Origin: Butyricicoccus_A sp964513445 | GTDB taxonomy: Bacteria > Bacillota > Clostridia > Oscillospirales > Butyricicoccaceae | Assembly (NCBI GenBank): GCA_964513445.1 | Contig: CAZEMM010000040.1 | Coordinates: 1-17,090 of the forward strand | Direction of reading: 5' to 3' | DNA: 17,090 nt | Part shown: positions 6,189-12,257 of the stretch, piece by piece | How positions within the stretch are numbered: position 1 is the first letter of the stretch | Layout: every line of letters starts with the position of its first letter | The notes under the pieces: generated by a model | Told to the model about the DNA's origin: nothing | The model's database searches: none | What the model saw: the letters and a program-made list of their open reading frames with translations, nothing else | Program-made: the position numbers and the translations under genes

Positions 6189-9020
6189 TTACGCATTGCG
6201 TCCACAGCACTTTTTATATTTCTTGCCGCTTCCGCACGGACACGGGTCGTTGCGCCCCGGCTTCTTGACCGCCTTCTGCGGCGTCTTTTTTACCGTCTGG
6301 TCGCCCGAGGTGCCCGTTTCCTGCGCGACCTTTTCGCGCTTGGGCGGCTCCTGCACGCGCACGCGAGCCGTGTACATCATGCGCACCGTGTCCTCACGGA
6401 TGACAGCGATCATCTCATCGTACATATCGGAGCCTTCGCGCTTGTATTCGACGACCGGATCGTGCTGCGCAAACGCGCGCAGACGGATACCATTTCGCAG
6501 CTCGGTCATCGCGTCGATGTGATCCATCCACTTCTCGTCGACGTTGCGCAGCAGCACGACGCGCTCCAGCTCACGCATGATGTTCGAGGTCAGCTCCTCC
6601 TCGCGTTTCTCGTAGACAGCGTGCGCCAGATCGGTGATCTCGTTGGTCAGCGCCTCCGGAGACAGATCGTTCAGCTCATCGGTCGTATACTGCAAATCGT
6701 CCGGTTTCAGGAACTGACCGATGAAATGGCGTCGGATATTTTCGATATCCTCCGGCTCGACGTACGGCTTTTCGCCCAGCACGCCGCGCACTGTCGTCTC
6801 GATAACGCTGTCTACCATGTTCAGGATAGAATCCTTAAGATCGCGTCCCTCCAGCACGTCGCGGCGCTGCTTATAGATGACCTCGCGCTGCGTATTGAGC
6901 ACGTCGTCATATTGCAGAACGTTTTTGCGAATCGCAAAGTTGCGTGATTCTACCTTTTTCTGTGCGCTCTCGATGGCGCCGGACAGCATCTTCTGATCAA
7001 TTGGCGTCTCGTCGTCCATGCCGATCTTGTCCAGCATGCCAATGACGCGCTCCGAACCGAACAGGCGCATCAGATCATCCTCCATCGAGATGAAGAAATT
7101 GGATTCGCCCGGATCGCCCTGACGACCGGAACGACCGCGCAGCTGGTTGTCGATACGACGCGATTCATGGCGTTCCGTGCCCAAAATGCACAGGCCGCCT
7201 GCCGCGCGTACCTTTTCGGCGTCCGCATCCGTCGTCTGCTTAAATGCCTCGTACTTCTGCTCAAATTCCGCTCTCGCCTTCAGGACTTCCGGATCCTCCG
7301 TGTCCGCGTGGCCGTTTGCTTCAGCGATAATCGCCTCGTCATAGCCCTGCTTGCGCAGCGCGTCAATCGCCATGTACTCCGGATTGCCGCCCAGCACGAT
7401 ATCCGTGCCACGGCCCGCCATGTTGGTCGCAATCGTGACCGCACCCAGACGGCCCGCCTGCGCGACGATCTCCGCTTCCTTTTCATGGAACTTCGCATTG
7501 AGCACGTTATGTGCAATGCCCTCCTTTTTCAGCATTTTGGAGAGCAGCTCACTCTTGTCAATGGACACCGTGCCGACCAGAATCGGCTGTCCCTTTTGAT
7601 GGCATTCCTTGATCTTCGCAATCGTCGCGCGGAATTTGCCCATTTCCGTGCGGTATACGCAGTCGGGGTTGTCAATACGCGCGATCGGGCGGTTGGTCGG
7701 AATTTCAATGACATCCAGACGATAAATCTCGCGGAATTCCTCCTCCTCGGTCAGCGCGGTACCCGTCATGCCGGACAGCTTGCCGTACAGGCGGAAGTAG
7801 TTCTGGAATGTAATGGTGGCGAGCGTCTTATTTTCACGCTGCACCTGTACATGCTCCTTCGCCTCGATGGCCTGGTGCAGTCCCTCGGAATAGCGGCGGC
7901 CGAACATCAGGCGGCCGGTAAATTCATCGACGATAATGATCTCATTATTACGCACGACATAATCGACGTCGCGGTGCATAATGCCATGCGCGCGCAGCGC
8001 CTGATTGATATGATGGGCCAGCGTGGAATTGTCCGGATCCGCCAGATTGTCGACATTGAAGTACTGCTCCGCCTTCTTTTCGCCGTTTGTCGACAGCACT
8101 GCGGTCTTTGCCTTTTCATCCACGACATAATCCGCGTTGATCTGCGCCAGAATCGCGCGGTCCTCGTCGGTCAGCGGGGCGGCCTTGCCGGGATTGGCAC
8201 GGCGCTCCGCCTCCTCCTGCCGCAGGCGTTCCGCCTCCGTGTCCAGATCCAGCTTGTCATCTGTTTCCTTGATGCGGTAGCAGGTCAGGCGCGAGACAAA
8301 GCTTTCCGCCTGCTGGTACAGATCGGTGGATTTGTCGCCGCGTCCCGAGATAATCAGCGGGGTGCGCGCCTCATCGACGAGAATCGAGTCGACCTCATCG
8401 ACGATGGCGAACGGGTGGCCGCGCTGCACGATATTCTGCTGATAGATCGCCATATTGTCGCGCAGATAATCAAAGCCAAACTCGTTGTTTGTGCCGTAGG
8501 TAATATCCGCCTGGTACATCGCCTTGCGGGCGTTCGGCGGGACGTCATGGATAACCAGACCGACGGTCAGGCCGAGAAACCGGTAGACCTTGCCCATCCA
8601 TTCGCTGTCGCGCTTTGCCAGATAATCGTTGACCGTGACGATGTGTACGCCGCGTCCGGTCAGCGCGTTCAGATAGGCCGGAAGCGTCGCGACTAGCGTC
8701 TTGCCCTCGCCGGTCTTCATCTCCGCGATGCGTCCCTGATGCAGCACAATGCCGCCGATGATCTGCACGCGGTAATGTCGCATACCGAGCACACGGCCGG
8801 CCGCCTCGCGCACCGTGGCAAAAGCCTCCGGCAGCAGGTCGTCCAGCGTCTCGCCGTCCTGATAGCGCTTTTTGAATTCATCTGTCTTCGCACGCAGCTG
8901 CGCGTTTGTCAGCTTTTTGAAATCCTCCTCCAGTGCGTCGACCTTATCGGCGACGGGGTAGATTTTTTTCAGCTCATGGTCGCTGTGTGTGCCAAATAAT
9001 TTTTCTAAAAAACGAGCCAT
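6189..9020 (-). CDS. secA: Preprotein translocase ATPase SecA
   Basis: 943-residue motor that drives unfolded preproteins through the SecYEG channel. Visible motifs: Walker A MKTGEGKTLV (101-110), ITYGTNNEFGFDYLRDNM (173-190), Walker B/DEAD-like VDEVDSILVDEARTPL (207-222), and in the second ATPase half ATNMAGRGTDIVLGGNPEYM and ERHESRRIDNQLRGRSGRQG. A C-terminal zinc finger has Cys 927, 929, 938 and 939. It is longer than Bacillus SecA (about 840 residues), partly because of a charged insertion around EAERLRQEEAERRANPGKAA in the preprotein cross-linking region. The ATG at 9018-9020 follows AAGGA; a TTG at 9086 in frame would begin at the transcription start and is rejected. It has its own extended -10 promoter, and an unknown membrane protein lies 25 bp downstream. 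Confidence 0.97.
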   Translation of the reverse strand: MARFLEKLFGTHSDHELKKIYPVADKVDALEEDFKKLTNAQLRAKTDEFKKRYQDGETLDDLLPEAFATVREAAGRVLGMRHYRVQIIGGIVLHQGRIAEMKTGEGKTLVATLPAYLNALTGRGVHIVTVNDYLAKRDSEWMGKVYRFLGLTVGLVIHDVPPNARKAMYQADITYGTNNEFGFDYLRDNMAIYQQNIVQRGHPFAIVDEVDSILVDEARTPLIISGRGDKSTDLYQQAESFVSRLTCYRIKETDDKLDLDTEAERLRQEEAERRANPGKAAPLTDEDRAILAQINADYVVDEKAKTAVLSTNGEKKAEQYFNVDNLADPDNSTLAHHINQALRAHGIMHRDVDYVVRNNEIIIVDEFTGRLMFGRRYSEGLHQAIEAKEHVQVQRENKTLATITFQNYFRLYGKLSGMTGTALTEEEEFREIYRLDVIEIPTNRPIARIDNPDCVYRTEMGKFRATIAKIKECHQKGQPILVGTVSIDKSELLSKMLKKEGIAHNVLNAKFHEKEAEIVAQAGRLGAVTIATNMAGRGTDIVLGGNPEYMAIDALRKQGYDEAIIAEANGHADTEDPEVLKARAEFEQKYEAFKQTTDADAEKVRAAGGLCILGTERHESRRIDNQLRGRSGRQGDPGESNFFISMEDDLMRLFGSERVIGMLDKIGMDDETPIDQKMLSGAIESAQKKVESRNFAIRKNVLQYDDVLNTQREVIYKQRRDVLEGRDLKDSILNMVDSVIETTVRGVLGEKPYVEPEDIENIRRHFIGQFLKPDDLQYTTDELNDLSPEALTNEITDLAHAVYEKREEELTSNIMRELERVVLLRNVDEKWMDHIDAMTELRNGIRLRAFAQHDPVVEYKREGSDMYDEMIAVIREDTVRMMYTARVRVQEPPKREKVAQETGTSGDQTVKKTPQKAVKKPGRNDPCPCGSGKKYKKCCGRNA

Positions 9021-9091
9021 TCGTCCTTGTTCCTCTCCGATTGTAGTCGCCGGCGCGCGCTTCCGCCGCGCCGCATAATCACTCAATTTGC

Positions 9092-9100
9092 ATTATAACA
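9092..9100 (-). promoter_or_regulatory. Extended -10 promoter of secA
   Basis: On the minus strand TGTTATAAT is a perfect extended -10 element (TATAAT at 9092-9097). No good -35 lies at 17 bp; the sequence there is T-rich. Transcription near 9085 gives a leader of about 65 nt. Confidence 0.6.
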
Positions 9101-9169
9101 CAAAACCGCGCGGAGAAAAACCAATTTTTTGTGAACAGACCGGTTTTTAGGCTGTCATTCAAAAAATTC

Positions 9170-9198
9170 TTTACTTCCTGCGCGTGGTTTATTATAAT
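9170..9198 (+). promoter_or_regulatory. Promoter of prfB
   Basis: TTTACT (9170-9175), 17 bp, then TATAAT (9193-9198). It predicts a start near 9205 and a leader of about 100 nt containing a short in-frame open frame and a hairpin. Confidence 0.68.
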
Positions 9199-9211
9199 GT
9201 AGTGTACTATC

Positions 9212-9292
9212 ATGTATCGTCAAGAACAGAAATTTATCATCCGGCGGCGCGTCCCATCGCCTGATACGCCGCCATATCCATTGATCACGTAA
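9212..9292 (+). other. Possible leader peptide and hairpin in the prfB 5' region
   Basis: An ATG about seven bases after the predicted transcription start opens a 26-codon frame beginning MYRQEQKFII. It ends with TAA at 9290-9292, whose last two bases are the first two of the prfB ribosome binding site AAGGAG (9291-9296). The frame is the same as that of prfB, which begins four codons later. Inside it, GGCGGCG (9243-9249) can pair with CGCCGCC (9267-9273). There is no ribosome binding site for this ATG, so translation would have to be near-leaderless. It may be chance; the exact placement is why it is recorded. Confidence 0.25.
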
Positions 9293-9304
9293 GGAGAATC
9301 AACG

Positions 9305-10432
9305 TTGGCACTCATTGAATTTGAAGAATACAAGCAGAAGCTGCACGGGCTGGAGCCGACCATTGCCGAGCTGGGGCAGGCCTATGACCTCGAGCGCACC
9401 GCAGAGGAGATTGAGGAGCTGGAAAACCGCGCGAGCGAGCCGGGCTTCTGGGATAACATGGAACAGTCCCAAAGGATTTTGCAGCGCACCAAGGCGCTCA
9501 AGGACAAGCTGGAGGGCTACCAGAGCCTGTGCGCACAGCATGAGGACCTGCTGACGCTGTGCGAGCTTGCCATTGAAGCGGATGATGCGTCCATGCTGGA
9601 CGAGCTGCGCGAGGGCTATGAGGCACTGGCGGACGAGCTGGACCGCCGCAAGCTGGCGACGCTGCTGCTGGGCGAATACGACGCGAATAACGCCATCCTC
9701 TCGTTCCACGCGGGCGCGGGCGGCACGGAGGCACAGGACTGGTGCGAGATGCTCTACCGCATGTACACGCGCTGGGCGGAGCGTCACGGCTTTAGCTACA
9801 AGCTGATGGATTATCTGGAGGGCGATGACGCTGGCCTGAAATCCGCATCCATTTTAATCGAGGGCGAAAACGCCTACGGCTTCCTCAAGAGCGAATCCGG
9901 CGTGCACCGTCTGGTCCGCATCTCGCCGTTTGACTCGTCCGGCCGCCGCCATACCTCGTTCTCCGCTGTTGAGGTCATGCCGGAGATTGACGACGACGTT
10001 GAGGTTGACATCCGTCCGGAGGATATCGACATGCAGGTATACCGCTCGTCCGGCGCGGGCGGTCAGCACATCAACAAGACCTCGTCCGCCGTGCGCCTCA
10101 TCCACAAGCCGACCGGCATTGTCGTCAACTGCCAGACCGAGCGCAGCCAGTTCCAGAACCGCGACAATTGTATGAAAATGCTGCGCGCCAAGCTGGTGGA
10201 GATCAAGGAGCGCGAGCATCTGGACAAGATTTCCGACATCAAGGGCGACCAGAAGAAGATCGAATGGGGCAGCCAGATCCGCTCCTATGTCTTTATGCCG
10301 TACACGCTGGCAAAAGACACGCGCACCGGCTTTGAAAACAGTAACATCGACGCGGTTATGGACGGCGACATCGACGGCTTTATCAACGCCTATCTGACCG
10401 CGCAGGCAACCGGCGGGCTGGAGACCAAATAA
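9305..10432 (+). CDS. prfB: Peptide chain release factor 2
   Basis: 375-residue factor that recognises UAA and UGA stop codons and triggers release of the finished protein. The stop-codon reading tripeptide SPF is at residues 207-209 (in RISPFDSSGRRHTSF), which separates RF2 from RF1. The catalytic GGQ is at 252-254 (GAGGQHINKT). Length and domain order are normal. The start is TTG (9305-9307), with AAGGAG (9291-9296) about eight bases upstream; no alternative ATG is suitable. Unlike Escherichia coli and Bacillus subtilis prfB, the frame is continuous: at the usual frameshift position it reads Leu-Gly-Gln-Ala-Tyr-Asp-Leu (9371-9391) with no in-frame UGA or slippery CUU. It is divergent from secA, although the two are often adjacent and co-directional in Firmicutes. 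Confidence 0.96.
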   Translation: MALIEFEEYKQKLHGLEPTIAELGQAYDLERTAEEIEELENRASEPGFWDNMEQSQRILQRTKALKDKLEGYQSLCAQHEDLLTLCELAIEADDASMLDELREGYEALADELDRRKLATLLLGEYDANNAILSFHAGAGGTEAQDWCEMLYRMYTRWAERHGFSYKLMDYLEGDDAGLKSASILIEGENAYGFLKSESGVHRLVRISPFDSSGRRHTSFSAVEVMPEIDDDVEVDIRPEDIDMQVYRSSGAGGQHINKTSSAVRLIHKPTGIVVNCQTERSQFQNRDNCMKMLRAKLVEIKEREHLDKISDIKGDQKKIEWGSQIRSYVFMPYTLAKDTRTGFENSNIDAVMDGDIDGFINAYLTAQATGGLETK

Positions 10433-10519
10433 CGATGTACTGCGTTCGCCGCGCGTCCTGCCGCGTGTATATTTAAGTTGGGCTGAAAACCGTATATATC
10501 CTTCACTTTTTCACATACT

Positions 10520-10549
10520 AAAAGCGCCTTGGACATCCGAGGCGCTTTT
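10520..10549 (+). terminator. Terminator after prfB, upstream of the TauE/SafE pair
   Basis: AAAAGCGCCT (10520-10529) pairs with AGGCGCTTTT (10540-10549). Three more pairs, one of them G-T, extend the stem to 13 bp around the loop ACAT. The T run is only four long. It works in either direction. The next gene's ribosome binding site begins 16 bp later, so read-through may feed that gene. Confidence 0.78.
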
Positions 10550-10577
10550 ACATTTGCGATGCAAAGGGAGGACGAGC

Positions 10578-10937
10578 ATGCGTAAGCAGGTCAAATGTCT
10601 GGTCATTGGCGCCTGCGCGGGCGCGGCAAACGGTTTTTTCGGCGCGGGCGGCGGCCTGTTTCTTGTGCCGCTGCTCACCGGCTGGCTGCATCTGCCGCAA
10701 AAGACCGCATTTGCGACCTCCGTCGCAGTTATCGCGCCGCTGTGCGCGGTCAGCGCGGTCATTTATTTCCGGCACGGCGGCATTGATTTCGGCTTTGCCG
10801 TGCCCTATCTGATCGGCGGTGCGGCCGGCGGCGTCATCTCCGGCCTGACCTTTTCCAGGGTATCCGTGCCGCTGCTGCGCAAGGCGTTTGCGCTGCTGCT
10901 GCTGTGGGGCGGCGTGCGCGCGGTGCTGCTGCTATGA
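10578..10937 (+). CDS. TauE/SafE (TSUP) family membrane protein, half-size, first of a pair
   Basis: 119-residue membrane protein with about four helices, equal to one half of a standard TauE/SafE-type anion exporter (about 250 residues, two homologous four-helix repeats). The glycine-rich first helix GAANGFFGAGGGLFLVPLL is the family hallmark, and AVIYFRHGGIDF marks the loop after helix 2. Known members export sulfite, sulfoacetate or related organosulfur anions; the substrate here is unknown. ATG 10578-10580 follows GGGAGG at about seven bases. The stop TGA overlaps the ATG of the second half as ATGA, so the two are translationally coupled and probably assemble together. Confidence 0.82.
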   Translation: MRKQVKCLVIGACAGAANGFFGAGGGLFLVPLLTGWLHLPQKTAFATSVAVIAPLCAVSAVIYFRHGGIDFGFAVPYLIGGAAGGVISGLTFSRVSVPLLRKAFALLLLWGGVRAVLLL

Positions 10938-11287
10938 TGGGGCTGCTTGTGGGCGCGGCGACCGGCGTGCTGTCCGGCTATGGCATCGGCGGCGGCTCGC
11001 TGCTCATTTTGTGGCTGACCGCCGTGCAGCAGCTCCAGCCGTTTGCCGCGGCGGGCATCAATCTGGTGTATTTCCTCTGCTGCGCGCCCACGGCGCTGCT
11101 GTCACATTTCCGGCACCACCGTGTCGACATCCCGGCCGTGCTGTGGTGTGCGCTTGCCGGATGCATCGCCGCTCCGCTCGCCTCCAGCGCCGCCGCAGCG
11201 GTCTCCGCCGATTGGCTGCGCCGCGGCTTTGGCGTCCTGCTGCTCATTTTGGGCGGAAAAGAGCTGTTCTCCGGCAGGAAACATTAA
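10934..11287 (+). CDS. TauE/SafE (TSUP) family membrane protein, half-size, second of a pair
   Basis: 117-residue membrane protein, the second four-helix half. Its start MMGLLVGAATGVLSGYGIGG carries the same glycine-rich first helix as its neighbour, and ALLSHFRHHRVDI aligns with VIYFRHGGIDF there, so the two genes are paralogous repeats. The first ATG overlaps the preceding stop (ATGA); an ATG one codon later is possible. Its TAA (11285-11287) overlaps the stop of the convergent broken gene on the minus strand, with no terminator between. It probably forms a heterodimeric carrier with the first half. Confidence 0.82.
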   Translation: MMGLLVGAATGVLSGYGIGGGSLLILWLTAVQQLQPFAAAGINLVYFLCCAPTALLSHFRHHRVDIPAVLWCALAGCIAAPLASSAAAAVSADWLRRGFGVLLLILGGKELFSGRKH

Positions 11288-11580
11288 AACTGCTTTGGCG
11301 GAAAGCCACGCATCATATCCTCGAGATAATCTGCTATCACGATTGCATTATCTGCATTCCAGCCATCCAGCCTCCTGACAAGAAAATCAAAGATATCCTG
11401 TGCGGTCGCATTCGGTTTGTCCCGCGCCAAGTCCTGTCAACTCTCGCGCAGCAGCGGGTTTGCCGACGTCAAATCCGCGCGGTACTGCCGGACAATTGCG
11501 CATTCTACCTCCTGCTCACACATCTGATTGCGCGCTGCAATTTCATCAAATAGATGCTTGGCAATATAATTGATGTACAT
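11284..11580 (-). pseudogene. Small unknown gene interrupted by one in-frame TGA
   Basis: The frame starts at ATG 11578-11580 (MYINYIAKHLFDEIAARNQM), with GGAGGA about eleven bases upstream, and runs 47 codons to TGA at 11437-11439. Reading on in the same frame gives 50 more protein-like residues (starting QDLARDKPNATAQDIFDFLV, then a region with WNADNAIVIADYLEDMM), ending at TAA 11284-11286. That stop touches the stop of the convergent neighbour. The intact product would be about 98 residues, acidic and largely helical. I do not recognise the family. It has its own promoter and is divergent from an XRE regulator. Most likely it is a recent nonsense mutation (for example CGA or CAA/TGG to TGA), or a sequencing error; a truncated 47-residue product or suppression is possible. 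An ATG at 11596 would add six residues. Confidence 0.6.
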
Positions 11581-11609
11581 GTGTATTTCTTCCTCCATAA
11601 TGTTAATTG

Positions 11610-11628
11610 TATAAGTAAATAACTTATA
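11610..11628. promoter_or_regulatory. Inverted-repeat operator candidate between the broken gene and the XRE regulator
   Basis: TATAAGT (11610-11616) and ACTTATA (11622-11628) form a perfect 7-bp inverted repeat with a 5-bp centre, 19 bp overall. It overlaps the predicted transcription start of the minus-strand gene and lies 55 bp upstream of the XRE gene. The size and symmetry fit a dimeric helix-turn-helix repressor site. That the neighbouring regulator binds it is inferred. Confidence 0.5.
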
Positions 11629-11634
11629 TTCTTC

Positions 11635-11663
11635 ATTATAGTACATTGTGCAGATCGATACAA
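11635..11663 (-). promoter_or_regulatory. Promoter of the small interrupted gene
   Basis: On the minus strand TTGTAT (11658-11663), 17 bp, then a perfect TATAAT (11635-11640). The operator candidate at 11610-11628 begins seven bases downstream of the -10 element, where a bound repressor would block initiation. Confidence 0.6.
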
Positions 11664-11683
11664 TATCTGTAAGGAGAATATTT

Positions 11684-12049
11684 ATGTACATGAAGGATAT
11701 TGATTACACTGCCATCGGAACGCGCATCCGTGCGGCGCGGCTAAACGCACATCTGACGCAGGAACAATTGGCGGAGCTTGTGGATTTTTCTATCACCCAT
11801 ATCAGCAATATCGAGACCGGAAACACCAAGCTGAGCCTGCCTGCGCTGCTGAACATTGCCAATCACCTGCATGTGACGGCGGACACACTGCTGTGCGATT
11901 CGCTGGACTACAGCACAAAGACCTATTCGCGCGAGGCGCAAGACGTCCTGTCCGACTGCTCTACTGCGGAAATCCGCGCACTGGTCGATATTCTTAAGTC
12001 GTCCAAGCAGTCGATCCGCAGCCATCTCGAAACGCATTCCCAAGAATAA
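11684..12049 (+). CDS. XRE-family helix-turn-helix transcriptional regulator
   Basis: 121-residue DNA-binding protein. Residues 10-70 are a Cro/C1-type domain: IGTRIRAARLNAHLTQEQLA, then a recognition-helix region DFSITHISNIETGNTKLSLP and ALLNIANHLHVTADTLL. The C-terminal 50 residues (EIRALVDILKSSKQSIRSHL) are helical and may dimerise. ATG 11684 follows AAGGAG at eight bases; a second ATG two codons later is less well placed. It is divergent from the small interrupted gene. With the inverted repeat between them this looks like a regulator controlling its neighbour and itself. No toxin, phage or integrase gene is adjacent, so a chromosomal regulator is the simplest reading. Confidence 0.9.
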   Translation: MYMKDIDYTAIGTRIRAARLNAHLTQEQLAELVDFSITHISNIETGNTKLSLPALLNIANHLHVTADTLLCDSLDYSTKTYSREAQDVLSDCSTAEIRALVDILKSSKQSIRSHLETHSQE

Positions 12050-12051
12050 AG

Positions 12052-12081
12052 CAAGCGCACAGCCGGCCGGCTGTGCGCTTG
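12052..12081 (+). terminator. Perfect 30-nt palindrome after the XRE gene, probable terminator
   Basis: CAAGCGCACAGCCGG (12052-12066) is followed directly by its exact reverse complement (12067-12081). This gives a very stable hairpin starting two bases after the stop codon. The downstream sequence TTGTATGG is only weakly U-rich, so termination may be imperfect. Confidence 0.65.
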
Positions 12082-12090
12082 TTGTATGGG

Positions 12091-12118
12091 TGCGGGCAAA
12101 GCCTGCGCTTTGCCCGCA
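12091..12118. terminator. Second hairpin in the convergent spacer
   Basis: TGCGGGCAAAGC (12091-12102) pairs perfectly with GCTTTGCCCGCA (12107-12118) around CTGC, a 12-bp stem only nine bases after the previous hairpin. No long T run follows on either strand. With the first hairpin it separates the XRE gene from the convergent sugar-binding protein gene. The remaining spacer (12119-12257) holds a weaker stem, GGGGTTTC (12183-12190) with GAAATCCC (12194-12201), and no gene. Confidence 0.5.
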
Positions 12119-12257
12119 CTTTGAGAAGTAACCGCGCAAATGCGGTATTGGGAGATGGAGACTAAGTACAAAACCGTACCGAGGGGTTTCAACGAAATCC
12201 CTGCTGTTCGGATGTTTCGCCTGCTATTACAGTTTGCGAAAAAATCATCTGGAACGA

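Noticed and set aside
7167..8696. 509-codon plus-strand open frame
   Set aside because: It lies entirely antisense to secA, whose motifs are unmistakable. Its translation is Arg/Leu/Val/Ala-rich with no recognisable domain, as expected from the mirrored codon bias of a GC-rich gene.
9005..9076. 23-codon frame (ATG 9074-9076, minus) overlapping the secA start, considered as a SecM-like leader
   Set aside because: It has no ribosome binding site and no hydrophobic signal or arrest-like sequence. Its Arg-rich content follows from the GC-rich leader.
9371..9391. Remnant of the RF2 frameshift signal (GGGG and an out-of-frame TGAC in TATGAC)
   Set aside because: The frame holding the TGA is closed by other stops just upstream and there is no slippery CTT, so it is ordinary coding sequence now.
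11437..11439. TGA in the small gene read as selenocysteine
   Set aside because: No SECIS-like stem was evident just after the codon, the context (Ser-TGA-Gln-Asp) is not a redox motif, and no selenocysteine machinery is in view. A nonsense mutation is simpler.
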